DNA of 17,302 nucleotides, from NCBI GenBank assembly GCA_937961295.1, contig CALGOK010000171.1, positions 1 to 17,302 on the forward strand, read 5' to 3'. Shown here piece by piece: positions 7,962 to 15,304 of the stretch (position 1 is the stretch's first letter; every line of letters begins with the position of its first letter). The stretch is from an uncultured Gemmatimonadota bacterium. Its GTDB lineage: Bacteria; Gemmatimonadota; Gemmatimonadetes; Gemmatimonadales; GWC2-71-9. The notes under the pieces are model-generated. The model saw only the letters and a list, made by a program, of their open reading frames with translations. It made no database searches and was not told the origin of the DNA. A program made the translations under genes and the position numbers.

Positions 7962-8216
7962 ATGAGGGCATCAACGCTAGGTCGCGTTATCGTTCTGGAG
8001 GCAGTGCTCGTGGCGCTGCTAGCTTTGGCGGCCATCACGACGCCTGGATATTCTACCCCTACATGCACGAACCTTCCCCACGGCGGCGAAGAGAACTACG
8101 AGTGCGAGAATGTCTTGCAGAATCTTTGTTCTCCGCTCGCGGGCAGCTATTGCGGCCACTACCAGGGGTCCAACGGGTGGCGCTGCATCACCGGAAGTTG
8201 CAGTCCCGCAAACTAG
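7962..8216 (+). CDS. Exported six-cysteine small peptide
   Basis: An 84-residue precursor. The ATG at 7962 has GGGAG 9 bp upstream. Residues 1-8 are basic, 9-26 are a hydrophobic helix (signal peptide or signal anchor, LLALAAITTPGYS region), and the remainder is a Gly/Ser/Asn-rich polar tail with six Cys: 35, 48, 56, 64, 75 and 80. An even number of Cys in a short exported tail is what disulfide-knotted peptides show, and two CxxC thioredoxin-fold proteins follow in the same operon. I know no matching family. The layout recalls small Cys-rich NVEALA-type peptides of Bacteroidota found beside 6-bladed propeller lipoproteins, but the NVEALA motif is absent. It could be a toxin, bacteriocin, signal or surface peptide. 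Confidence 0.7.
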   Translation: MRASTLGRVIVLEAVLVALLALAAITTPGYSTPTCTNLPHGGEENYECENVLQNLCSPLAGSYCGHYQGSNGWRCITGSCSPAN

Positions 8217-8231
8217 TCGAGTGTAGGTCTT

Positions 8232-8259
8232 AGCATCCGGGCTACCCAAAAGCATCCGG
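8232..8259 (+). repeat. Short direct repeat upstream of the thioredoxin-like gene
   Basis: AGCATCCGG occurs at 8232-8240 and again at 8251-8259, 19 bp apart start to start, within the 79-bp gap between the peptide gene and the next gene. Two turns of the helix between copies would suit a regulator binding site. It may also be chance. Confidence 0.3.
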
Positions 8260-8295
8260 ATTCAGTTTACGAGGCTAACGAGATTCGGAGCACCA

Positions 8296-8958
8296 GTGGC
8301 GTCGCGTTCTCGGCTGAGTATGGTGGTACGAGGCGTCAGTCTCAATCCCAAGGCACGTGCGATGACCTTGGGGGTCGTCATCCTGCTGGCGATCGCGGCT
8401 GTTGTCGTGGTGACGGCAAGATTGGCTGCCGCTTCCCGACGCCCACTATCTGGCCAGCTCCCTGCAGCGGGATATGAGTACCTCCTGGCGCTCATTACTA
8501 GCTCAAACTGTTTCGCCTGCAAGCACCCTGAGCTGCCCACCGCTGTGGGTGAGATCCGAGAAGCATTGTCCAGTGACGCGCGATTGGTCGCGCAATCCGT
8601 CCGCACTATCGCTGGGATCATCAATACCGATCCGACTGATGGGATGAGGTTTATTTCCGAGTTCGGACGATTCGATGAGTATTCATTCGGGGGGAATTGG
8701 GAGAATTCAGTGGCGCGACATTTCCTGTCCCGGCCCGAGGTGCGCCGGGCCGGAACCCCAACCCTGGTTATTGCTCGCAGAGCCGTTGAGTTGGGACCAG
8801 ATCGAGTGATGAGACTCTCACCCGACACGGTGCTTGTTGCATTGATCGGGCTGGAGAGTATCCGGCAATTCGCTTCCGATCTGCGATCCCGATGGGCATT
8901 CCCGCGGATTCTGGGCTCTTCAGCCGATACCTCACTGGCCTCCCCTCGGGTCCCATGA
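8296..8958 (+). CDS. Membrane-anchored thioredoxin-like protein (CFAC)
   Basis: A 220-residue protein with a GTG start preceded by GGAG (8287-8290). A basic N-terminus and one transmembrane helix (about 24-45, TLGVVILLAIAAVVVVTARL) place the rest in the periplasm. The thioredoxin-fold features are an active-site SNCFACKHPEL (C72, C75) and a downstream GTPTLVI with the expected cis-Pro at P155. It is most likely a thiol-disulfide oxidoreductase of the envelope. Its stop overlaps the next start (ATGA at 8955-8958), so the two are translationally coupled. Next to a six-Cys peptide, a role as folding or isomerase partner is plausible; this is inference. Exact subfamily not recognised. Confidence 0.72.
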   Translation: MASRSRLSMVVRGVSLNPKARAMTLGVVILLAIAAVVVVTARLAAASRRPLSGQLPAAGYEYLLALITSSNCFACKHPELPTAVGEIREALSSDARLVAQSVRTIAGIINTDPTDGMRFISEFGRFDEYSFGGNWENSVARHFLSRPEVRRAGTPTLVIARRAVELGPDRVMRLSPDTVLVALIGLESIRQFASDLRSRWAFPRILGSSADTSLASPRVP

Positions 8959-9614
8959 GGCGGCAACCCGATGAGCGACTTTGGCGCAACCTCCAATTGC
9001 TCTGTGCGATCGTGCTCGCCGCATGCGCGATCTACTTGTGTACCAAGTTGATCGTTGCTGGACGGGCACCGTTGGCAGCGGAAAGGGGCGAGACCAACCC
9101 AAGCGGTTGGGGGGAGCTTGCCTCGAACGGATTGGCAGTTGGCGATCCTGGTGCGGTGCATACAGTCGTAGTGTTCACGGACTACATGTGTGAGTTCTGT
9201 CGTGTGTATGAAGGCGTGCTTGAGAACGTGCGGCTACATCACACGGCTGACGTGAAGATCATCTACTATCTGTTCCCATTGCGCACAATTCATCCCGGGT
9301 CTGAGCGGATCGGGTTAAGCGTTCTCTGCGCAGCGCGACAAGCCGGATTCGAGAGCCTCCACTATGAGCTGATGAGGCGAGATGCCGGGGTTCCTGTCGA
9401 GCTGATGCTCGATAGCCTTGCCCGGGAAGTTGTGTCGGATCCAGACCAGTACTATTCCTGTCTGGACAGTCGTGAGTCGTTCTCTGAGCTTGCTGAGCAC
9501 ATGCGTCTGGGGATGGCGCATGATCTTCGCTTATTGCCTGCAGTGTTTGTCGACGGCCTTCAGTTCCCAGTGGCGCCGAGCGAACAGGCTCTTCTTGATC
9601 TGGTGACCGACTAG
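8955..9614 (+). CDS. DsbA-like membrane-anchored disulfide oxidoreductase
   Basis: A 219-residue protein starting at the ATG within the ATGA overlap with the previous gene. A longer in-frame start at 8892 would overlap that gene by 67 bp and is rejected. One transmembrane helix spans about 13-34. The periplasmic part is the DsbA/Thioredoxin_4 type: VVFTDYMCEFC (C79, C82), then a helical insertion with a second pair, C125 and C169, and the cis-Pro strand LLPAVFVDG (P195). The family makes disulfides in exported proteins (BdbD, DsbA, DsbG relatives). With the CFAC protein it provides two different redox-active proteins beside a candidate disulfide peptide. The next gene begins directly after its stop. 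Confidence 0.8.
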   Translation: MRRQPDERLWRNLQLLCAIVLAACAIYLCTKLIVAGRAPLAAERGETNPSGWGELASNGLAVGDPGAVHTVVVFTDYMCEFCRVYEGVLENVRLHHTADVKIIYYLFPLRTIHPGSERIGLSVLCAARQAGFESLHYELMRRDAGVPVELMLDSLAREVVSDPDQYYSCLDSRESFSELAEHMRLGMAHDLRLLPAVFVDGLQFPVAPSEQALLDLVTD

Positions 9615-10715
9615 ATGCATCAGGGGTGCCTAAGAGCCGGCATGCTCCTCTTCTCGCTGACTGGTTGCGGGGCAGAGACGCGGGTGGAACCAAAGGGCCT
9701 GTCTGATAGCAATGTGTCGCTGGCGACTGCCATGGATACAGCACCCGGATCGGTGCGCATTGTCCTGTCTGCGTTCCACACAAAGGTCGGCTCGCCTCCG
9801 AGATCCGAGCTTGAGCACTTCAGGGCGATTCCAGATGGCATTATTCTGGCGAATGGGAGTGCCGTCCTTGCGGACAAGTATGCACGCCGCCTGGTCTTGA
9901 TGCGTGAGAGCGCAGACTTGCAGCTGCTCGCGCCCTCTGGCGAGGGGCCCGGGGAGGTGCGGCATCCGTCTGGGTTGATCCGGCTTGGAGACGATCAATT
10001 CGCGGTACTTGACAATGCACTGTATCGCCTAACTGTCTTCGAAGTAGGTGGAAGATCGTTCAGCGTTGTTAGGTCGGAGCCGACGATGCGGCAGCCTCGG
10101 CGCATATGTGCGTTGCCGGATCGATATGTGGGCGTCCAGTATAGTCCTCAGGACAACGGGTTCTTCCAAGAGTTTCCGTTCGGAGCGGAACCGAAGCGAC
10201 CATTCGGGCGTGCTCCCACGATGCCACACCTCGTCAACCAAGTCTACGCACGAGGATTCATTCTGTGCATCGAGAAGCCACCAGGAGTGGTTGCAGTGCT
10301 GATGAACGGCGAACTGTCAGCATACGATCTTCCGAATCAATTCCGGTGGAAGAGGCGCGTGCCTGGATTCGAGCCTATGATGATCGAAGAGCAAGGTAGC
10401 TCTGTCGTTACGGCCCTGATCCCCGACTCTGCCCTAAGTGCCAACCTGCCCGTGGCACTGGTTCGTCTCGATTCAATGACGGCTGCTCTGCAGCTCATGC
10501 ACTTCTCTCGTGACGACGGGACGACGAGGGGAGTCCCGGTTGCCCGAGGCATTACAACACTGCTGGTCGACACGCGGTCAGGAACCTTGATCGGGTCTCA
10601 GGACGATCTACCGCAAGTACTCGATGCGCTTGATGGACGGATCCTCGTTGGGGGGAACGAGCCCGAGCCGTGGGTTGCCATTACCACGTACACGCTAGTA
10701 CGGGAGCGGAGGTGA
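9615..10715 (+). CDS. 6-bladed beta-propeller lipoprotein
   Basis: A 366-residue protein whose ATG abuts the TAG of the DsbA-like gene. An N-terminal lipoprotein signal ends SLTGC (Cys18), so it should be tethered in the envelope. The mature part has repeating strand clusters and the GEGPGEVRHPSG segment (109-120) followed by DDQFAVLDNALYRLTVF, which is the signature of the 6-bladed beta-propeller (BF3885/NHL-like) proteins common in Bacteroidota and Gemmatimonadota. Such propellers bind peptides or proteins. Being last in the operon it may bind, display or process the six-Cys peptide (inference). An internal start at M10 (9642) would leave too short a signal. Confidence 0.78.
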   Translation: MHQGCLRAGMLLFSLTGCGAETRVEPKGLSDSNVSLATAMDTAPGSVRIVLSAFHTKVGSPPRSELEHFRAIPDGIILANGSAVLADKYARRLVLMRESADLQLLAPSGEGPGEVRHPSGLIRLGDDQFAVLDNALYRLTVFEVGGRSFSVVRSEPTMRQPRRICALPDRYVGVQYSPQDNGFFQEFPFGAEPKRPFGRAPTMPHLVNQVYARGFILCIEKPPGVVAVLMNGELSAYDLPNQFRWKRRVPGFEPMMIEEQGSSVVTALIPDSALSANLPVALVRLDSMTAALQLMHFSRDDGTTRGVPVARGITTLLVDTRSGTLIGSQDDLPQVLDALDGRILVGGNEPEPWVAITTYTLVRERR

Positions 10716-10997
10716 ACCGCCATGGTCCCATCGCAATCGCTCGAGGACAACTGACGCCAGCGCGCCATCAGCCGCCCTGTCGGCCGACTTGTGGTGTTTT
10801 GGAGATGCGGCTCGGTTGATCGCTGCGAGGGTGCGGACCTCCCGTCGTCCGGACGGGCGGCCGCTCACAGTATCTGGTTCTCAGGCCCCGCCTCCTCAAT
10901 TCGGAGCCCGTTGGCTTTCAGGAGCACCACTGCGCGGCCCGACTCCCCCTTCAGCGCCAGGTATCTCTGCAATCGACAATGGTCTGGCTGCCCGCCG
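10716..10997. other. Non-coding right end of the island
   Basis: No intact gene is seen. On the minus strand a frame ending at a TGA at 10865-10867 reads LKGESGRAVVLLKANGLRIEE, which is protein-like but unidentified. It is out of frame with the XRE remnant to its right, so the stretch looks like joined gene debris. No terminator for the plus-strand operon is evident. Confidence 0.35.
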
Positions 10998-11096
10998 GCC
11001 CAAGTCCAGCTGTCTGGCTCTGATCTCATCGCCTAACTTGCTGTTCCGCTTGGGGTAACCTGCCCGCGGGGTAGGGCCCTTCAGCGTCAATGGCAC
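10998..11096 (-). pseudogene. Truncated XRE-type HTH regulator remnant
   Basis: Read from 11096 leftward, the frame gives PLTLKGPTPRAGYPKRNSKL and then GDEIRARQLDLG, matching the N-terminal consensus of small XRE regulators (typical continuation ...LGL-Q-VA--IGV---TV-NWE). After QLDLG the similarity stops although the frame runs open to 10896, and the helix-turn-helix itself is missing. On its 5' side the gene runs straight into the comM fragment at 11100 with no good start. It is therefore cut on both sides, and its 5' cut coincides with the island junction. Confidence 0.5.
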
Positions 11097-11099
11097 TTT

Positions 11100-11114
11100 G
11101 GCAATGAACCCCTG
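11100..11114 (+). repeat. Right attachment-like core
   Basis: This is an exact copy of the 15-bp core at 6294-6308, at the first base of the comM fragment. Bases to its left belong to the island (XRE remnant) and have no similarity to comM, so it marks the right junction. Confidence 0.65.
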
Positions 11115-11595
11115 CCCGTGCGGCTACGCCGGCGACCCGTCACGCGCCTGCTGCTGCCCGCCGCAGGCGGTGCAGCGCTACCTGGCGCGGATCAGCGGGC
11201 CGCTGCTCGACCGGATGGACATTCACCTGAGCGTGCCGCCGGTGGCATACGCCGACCTGGCGAGTCGCGAGCCGGCGGAACGGAGCGATGCGATCCGCTC
11301 ACGGGTCGAGGCGGCGCGGGAACGCCAGCTGGCGCGCTTCCGGGGAGTGCCCGGGCTCTACGCCAATGCCCACATGGGGCCGCGGGAGATCGCCCGCTAC
11401 GTCCCGGTCACTCCCACCATCGAGGGCGTGCTCCGCTCGGCGATCGAGCGGCTGGGGCTCAGTGCGCGCGCGTACCACCGGGTGCTCAAGCTGGCACGGA
11501 CGCTGGCCGACCTGGCGGATTCCGATGAGTTGACTGCCTCGCATGTGACGGAGGCGGTGCAGTATCGGGTGCTGGACCGAACCCAGGCGAGCTAA
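11100..11595 (+). pseudogene. Displaced 3' fragment of comM
   Basis: About 160 codons homologous to ComM residues 349-508, from MNPCPCGY to the end, lacking both Walker motifs, so it cannot be an ATPase. Compared by eye with 6294-6780 it has about 44 mismatches in 480 bp, mostly synonymous. The protein changes are K to E, L to V, G to D, A to S, and a C-terminal TQAS in place of S. The frame is intact throughout, so either displacement is recent or the segment is still under selection. Its TAA (11593-11595) overlaps the TAG of the convergent metalloprotease (11592-11594). Such tight packing marks this as the original chromosomal end of comM. Confidence 0.85.
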
Positions 11596-13511
11596 TTCGC
11601 CAGCGGCACTGTTGCAGTGGCCCCGGCGTGCGTTACCCAGAGCGCCGTGACCCGCCCCGCCACGTCGCGGGGAACGGTGATGATCCCGGCCACGTGCGAT
11701 GACGGTCCCTCGAGGTCGGCCACGTGGTGCACGGGCAGCGAGGCGGTCGCCACCACCGTGCCCGTCGCGTCGACTGCCGCCACGGTGACCGGGCCGCTGG
11801 CGCTCGTCTCGGCGGCCGTCGTGAGGCGCCGGGCGTCGAGGCGCCGCACCTCGTCGCCCTGCCACCGTCCCGACACCGCGATCGCCACCACCTCGCCCGG
11901 GTCGGCGCGCAACGTTCCGGGGGTCCGGTTGCGCAGCACGCTCAGGATCCCCGCGAAGTAGCCGCCCGAGAGCCACTTGTAGCCTGCGCAGTAGCTCATC
12001 ATGTCCACGGCCGATGCCGGCACCACCTGGGCGGTGCGGTGATCCCAGCCGGGGATGCCGATCTGGCCGTTGGGGTACGGGTACGCCGCGTTGGCGCCGT
12101 CGGCGCCGCAACCGGGAGGATGACCGAGCCCCATGTTGTGGCCCACCTCGTGGCCGAACACCTCGCCGTTGAGGGTGCCGAGTGACGAGCGCGCGGTCAG
12201 GTAGCCCAGTCCGACGATCCCGCCGATGGCGCCCTGGTTGTGCACGCCGTAGTAGTGACCGTCGAATCCGTCGCCGAGCCGTTCGATCTCCACCGTGGCC
12301 AGGGCATCGGAGAGCGCGTTGCGATCGGGCCACGGGAACGAGGTGACGATCCCCGCCGAGCGCACGCTCACCTCCACCGTGGTCACTGGGTACACCAGCC
12401 GCATGAACGCCGCCAATGCATCGGCGGTGGCCGGATCGATCACCGGGGGCGAGGCGCCGGAGGGAGCCAGCGGCACCAGCCGCACGCGGAGCGGGGCGAT
12501 CGGCACGGTGCTGATCGTGGGAACCGACTCGCCCACCAGCGGTGAGGCGTTGTCCCACTCGTCGCGCTCCGGGTGCACGTCGTCCGGGTCGATGGTCACG
12601 TGGAGCGAGGCGCCCTCGAGGTCGAGCCCCGAGGGGAGTGCGACGAAGAGGCCCTGCGACGGGTTGGCGATGTCGGCAGTGACCGGAATCGCGCCGGTGC
12701 TGATGCGGGTGCTGAAGAGCGTCGCCCCGCCGCGCCGGATGGCGACATCGATCGCCACGCCGGTCAACCCGGTGGTGGTGGCCTCGGGGAACACGCGCAC
12801 CGCAGTCGGGCGACCGCGAACGAGCGGCACCGTCCCCTGCGCGGTCTGCGCGACCTGGATGAAGTCGGCGCGGTGCACCTTGAGGTTGAGGGTCGCGGTG
12901 GACACCGTGACGCCGCGCGCCGTCTCCACGGCGCCGGCACGGGCTCGGATCAGTGCGGTGCCCTCGGCGACACCGGTGACCCGGCCGGTGTTGTCCACGG
13001 TGGCCACCGCCGGGTTCGACGATGTCCAGGTGATCGGAACGCCGGGGATGGTGCCGTTGGCGCCGAGCGCCGAGGCCGTGAACTGGCCGTTCCCGGCGGG
13101 GCCGATCGCGATCGTGGCGGGGAACACCGCGACGCTCAGCACCGTCGGCGCCACCACCTGCACGTCGATTCCGGTGCTCACCCCGGCGGTGGTGACGCTG
13201 ATGCGGGCCGTGCCGGGGGCCACCGCGGTGATCCGTCCCAGCGACGAGACGGTCGCGACGGCTGGCTGACTGCTGGTCCAGGTGAACAGCTGTCCCGTCA
13301 CCACCGTGCCGCTGGCATTCCGCGCCTCGGCCTGGAGCTGCACGGTCGCACCGACCTCGATGGCTCCGGTCGGCGCCTGCCGGATCTGCACCGTCGCGAC
13401 CGCATTCGGCGGAGGCGGCGGCACCAGGCTGTTGGTTGGCGAGCCGCCGCAGCCCGTGGCGACGAGGAGCGTCGCGCACGACGCGATGGCAACCGTGGCA
13501 ATGCGGGGCAG
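11592..13511 (-). CDS. Big_2 / metzincin metalloprotease lipoprotein, CTG start
   Basis: A 639-residue exported zinc metalloprotease. No ATG, GTG or TTG gives a signal peptide: the first such start is GTG 13424, after it. Extending in frame to CTG 13511, which has GAGG 5 nt upstream, gives MPRIATVAIASCATLLVATGC, a clean lipoprotein signal with Cys21. Two Ig-like Big_2 domains follow (about 33-115 and 118-200, with the WTSS-PAVATV pattern twice), then a beta-rich region. The catalytic motif HEVGHNMGLGH has H454, E455, H458 and H464, and the Met-turn DMMSYC is at 503-508, so it is a metzincin close to M66 (StcE/dictomallein). The C-terminal region is a beta domain. It probably cleaves extracellular proteins or glycoproteins. 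It is the last gene of a minus-strand run. Confidence 0.85.
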   Translation of the reverse strand: MPRIATVAIASCATLLVATGCGGSPTNSLVPPPPPNAVATVQIRQAPTGAIEVGATVQLQAEARNASGTVVTGQLFTWTSSQPAVATVSSLGRITAVAPGTARISVTTAGVSTGIDVQVVAPTVLSVAVFPATIAIGPAGNGQFTASALGANGTIPGVPITWTSSNPAVATVDNTGRVTGVAEGTALIRARAGAVETARGVTVSTATLNLKVHRADFIQVAQTAQGTVPLVRGRPTAVRVFPEATTTGLTGVAIDVAIRRGGATLFSTRISTGAIPVTADIANPSQGLFVALPSGLDLEGASLHVTIDPDDVHPERDEWDNASPLVGESVPTISTVPIAPLRVRLVPLAPSGASPPVIDPATADALAAFMRLVYPVTTVEVSVRSAGIVTSFPWPDRNALSDALATVEIERLGDGFDGHYYGVHNQGAIGGIVGLGYLTARSSLGTLNGEVFGHEVGHNMGLGHPPGCGADGANAAYPYPNGQIGIPGWDHRTAQVVPASAVDMMSYCAGYKWLSGGYFAGILSVLRNRTPGTLRADPGEVVAIAVSGRWQGDEVRRLDARRLTTAAETSASGPVTVAAVDATGTVVATASLPVHHVADLEGPSSHVAGIITVPRDVAGRVTALWVTHAGATATVPLAN

Positions 13512-13570
13512 GGGAACCTCGCCGAAGGGCGGTCCAGGGACGCCGGGGGTCGGCGCCAGCCGGGGGAAAT

Positions 13571-13999
13571 CTAGGTGGCCGGTGTGAAGTCGAGAACCAG
13601 GGTGACGGTGCGATCGGGGCGGTCAGGGGCGGTGCCTCGCAGCACCACCTGGTGCCGCTTCGGCTCGACCGTGGCGTCGGCCACCAGCAGGATGTCGGTG
13701 GCGTTGCTGTTGAGCACCATGGTGGGCCGGAAGATCACCACCACGCCGGCCGGGGCATCGGCCGTGAACGACACCGGTCCCTGGTAGCCGTCGTCCGCGC
13801 GATCGACGACCAGCACCAGCTGGAGCACCTCCTGCAGCGCCAGCGTGTGGCTGGTCCCCTGCAGCACGCGGAGCTCGTAGCCGGCGCCGGGTTCCGGGTT
13901 TGGACCGGGACCCGGAGTGACGGGATCGTCGCCGCACGCCGCGAGCGCCGCCGCCACCACGAGCACGGCTGCGCGGGTCCTCCGAAGGCTGTCACTCAT
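13571..13999 (-). CDS. Small Ig-like lipoprotein
   Basis: A 142-residue lipoprotein. The ATG at 13999 has a strong AGGAGG-type site and overlaps the end of arfB by 8 bp. The signal peptide ends ALAAC (Cys22), followed by a Pro/Gly linker and one Ig-like beta domain with the pattern QGPVSFTADAPAGVVVIFRP...TVTLVLDF, like the domains found in many surface lipoproteins. Function unknown. It lies 59 bp upstream of the metalloprotease gene and may be expressed with it; a shared envelope role is inferred. Confidence 0.75.
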   Translation of the reverse strand: MSDSLRRTRAAVLVVAAALAACGDDPVTPGPGPNPEPGAGYELRVLQGTSHTLALQEVLQLVLVVDRADDGYQGPVSFTADAPAGVVVIFRPTMVLNSNATDILLVADATVEPKRHQVVLRGTAPDRPDRTVTLVLDFTPAT

Positions 14000-14426
14000 C
14001 GGTCCTCCTGCGCCGCTCCCGCTTGAGCTGGCCGCGCTGCTTCTTCTGTTGCAGCCGCCGCTCCTTCGAGGCACGGGTGGGCTTGGTCGCCTTCCGCGCC
14101 TTCGGCACCACCAATGCCCGACGCACCACATCGGCGAATCGTGTCAGCGCCGCCTCGCGATTCTGCAGCTGGCTGCGCTCACCCTGTGCCACCAGCCGGA
14201 GCCGACCCTGCGAGTCGAGTCGCGACGCGAGCCGGGTGAGGAGTCGCTCGCGCTGCACCTCGGTGAGCGAAGGGGAGCTGGCGACATCCCACACGAGTTC
14301 GATCCGGGTCGAGGAGGTGTTGACGTGCTGGCCTCCCGGGCCACCGCTGCGCGTCGCCTTGAGCTCGAGTTCGCCGCGGGGGACGGCCAGGCGCGCATTG
14401 ATCCGGATCTCGCCGTCGTCGGCCAT
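13992..14426 (-). CDS. arfB: ArfB-type peptidyl-tRNA hydrolase (ribosome rescue)
   Basis: A 144-residue release-factor-like protein. The catalytic GGQ lies in SGGPGGQHVNTSSTRIEL near residue 30, and the C-terminal tail from about 110 is extremely basic (KARKATKPTRASKERRLQQK then more K/R), which in ArfB/YaeJ enters the empty mRNA channel of stalled ribosomes. Length and order match the family. It frees stalled ribosomes by hydrolysing peptidyl-tRNA. It is the first gene of the minus-strand run and is divergent from larE across a 77-bp spacer that must hold both promoters. Confidence 0.93.
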   Translation of the reverse strand: MADDGEIRINARLAVPRGELELKATRSGGPGGQHVNTSSTRIELVWDVASSPSLTEVQRERLLTRLASRLDSQGRLRLVAQGERSQLQNREAALTRFADVVRRALVVPKARKATKPTRASKERRLQQKKQRGQLKRERRRRTDE

Positions 14427-14503
14427 GCTGGAGGGTAACGCGGCGGTCCCACGCGGGCGAGGGGAACGGCCGCCCGGCAGCCCTGTGGGGATTAGCTTTC
14501 GGC

Positions 14504-15301
14504 ATGCGTCCGGTCCCGGAACTCGCCGCCCTCTTCGACCCGATGGGCCGCGTCCTGCTCGGGTATTCCGGCGGGGTCGACTCGGCCCTGCTGGCGGTGG
14601 TGGCCGTGCGCACCATCGGCCGCGACCGGTTCACGGCGGTCCTCGGCATGTCGCCGTCGCTGGGGCACGCGCAGCAGGCCCGCGCCCGCGAACTGGCCTC
14701 CCGCTTCGCCGTCCCGCTGGTCGAGCTCGAGACACACGAACTGCTCGATCCGGACTACCGTGCCAACCCGCTCGATCGCTGCTACTTCTGCAAGCGCACC
14801 CTCTGGCAGACGCTCGGTCCCTACGCACGCGAGCACCGCTTCGACACCATCATCGACGGCACCAATGCCGACGATCTCGGCGAGCACCGTCCCGGTGCCC
14901 GTGCCGGTGCCGAGGCGGCGGTGCGCTCGCCGCTTGCGGAGCTGGGATGGACCAAGGAGGACGTGCGGGCGGCCTCGCGCGAGCTGGGTATTCCGGGATG
15001 GGACGCGCCGGCCTCGCCGTGCCTCGCCTCGCGGCTGCGGCCGCACCTCGAGGTGACGCCGGCGCGCCTGGCGCAGGTCGAGGCGGCGGAGCGCACGCTC
15101 CGTGCACTGGGCGTGGCGGGCGACGTGCGCGTGCGCCATCACGACGACCTGGCGCGCATCGAGGTGCAGCCGGAGATGTTCGCGCTGGTGGACGGTGCCC
15201 TGGAATCGATCACGGCGCAGTTCGCACGGCTCGGGTTCACCCGGGTCGAGCGCGATCCGCGCGGATATCGTCGCGGGTCGCTCACCGTGCTGGCGCGCTG
15301 A
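14504..15301 (+). CDS. larE: LarE-type ATP-dependent sulfur transferase
   Basis: A 265-residue PP-loop protein that adenylates and then thiolates pyridinium biscarboxylate during nickel-pincer cofactor synthesis. The PP-loop SGGVDS is at 22-27, followed by a CxxC (C93, C96 in RCYFCK) and C173 in PCLASR, the position of the sacrificial cysteine in Lactobacillus LarE. Three Cys suggest the iron-sulfur-cluster type, which recycles sulfur rather than being consumed. The ATG at 14504 gives a normal family N-terminus. No larA, larB or larC is in the window, so cofactor synthesis must be completed elsewhere or the protein serves another pathway. The next gene starts 3 bp after its stop. Confidence 0.9.
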   Translation: MRPVPELAALFDPMGRVLLGYSGGVDSALLAVVAVRTIGRDRFTAVLGMSPSLGHAQQARARELASRFAVPLVELETHELLDPDYRANPLDRCYFCKRTLWQTLGPYAREHRFDTIIDGTNADDLGEHRPGARAGAEAAVRSPLAELGWTKEDVRAASRELGIPGWDAPASPCLASRLRPHLEVTPARLAQVEAAERTLRALGVAGDVRVRHHDDLARIEVQPEMFALVDGALESITAQFARLGFTRVERDPRGYRRGSLTVLAR

Positions 15302-15304
15302 GCG

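Larger units (their letters stand above)
6294..11099. mobile_element. Genomic island integrated in comM, cargo without integrase
   Basis: The segment is bounded by two copies of the comM 3' end that share the exact core GGCAATGAACCCCTG at 6294-6308 and 11100-11114. From core to core it is 4806 bp. It carries a replacement comM 3' end (to 6780), a response regulator, a four-gene peptide/thioredoxin/propeller operon and a broken XRE gene at the right edge. The cargo codons use A/T at third positions far more than the flanks, so it looks foreign. This layout, a restored target gene on one side and a displaced fragment on the other, is typical of site-specific integration into a gene. No recombinase is present, so the island may be decayed, moved in trans, or spread by homologous recombination. 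comM is a known insertion site for AbaR islands in Acinetobacter, though those interrupt the gene by transposition. Confidence 0.7.

Noticed and set aside
8892..8954. Upstream ATG for the DsbA-like gene
   Set aside because: It would overlap the previous gene by 67 bp and add residues before a good membrane-anchor N-terminus; the ATGA overlap start is better.
10789..11058. Plus-strand 89-aa ORF at the right end of the island
   Set aside because: Runs opposite the XRE remnant, low-complexity composition and no ribosome site.
6781..11099. Search for an integrase, transposase, terminal inverted repeats, tRNA or CRISPR array in the island
   Set aside because: None was seen on either strand; the only repeats at the edges are the comM copies.
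11299..13479. Long minus-strand frame overlapping the metalloprotease and comM fragment
   Set aside because: Low-complexity Arg/Gly/His shadow; the metalloprotease frame carries the HExxH, Met-turn and signal peptide.
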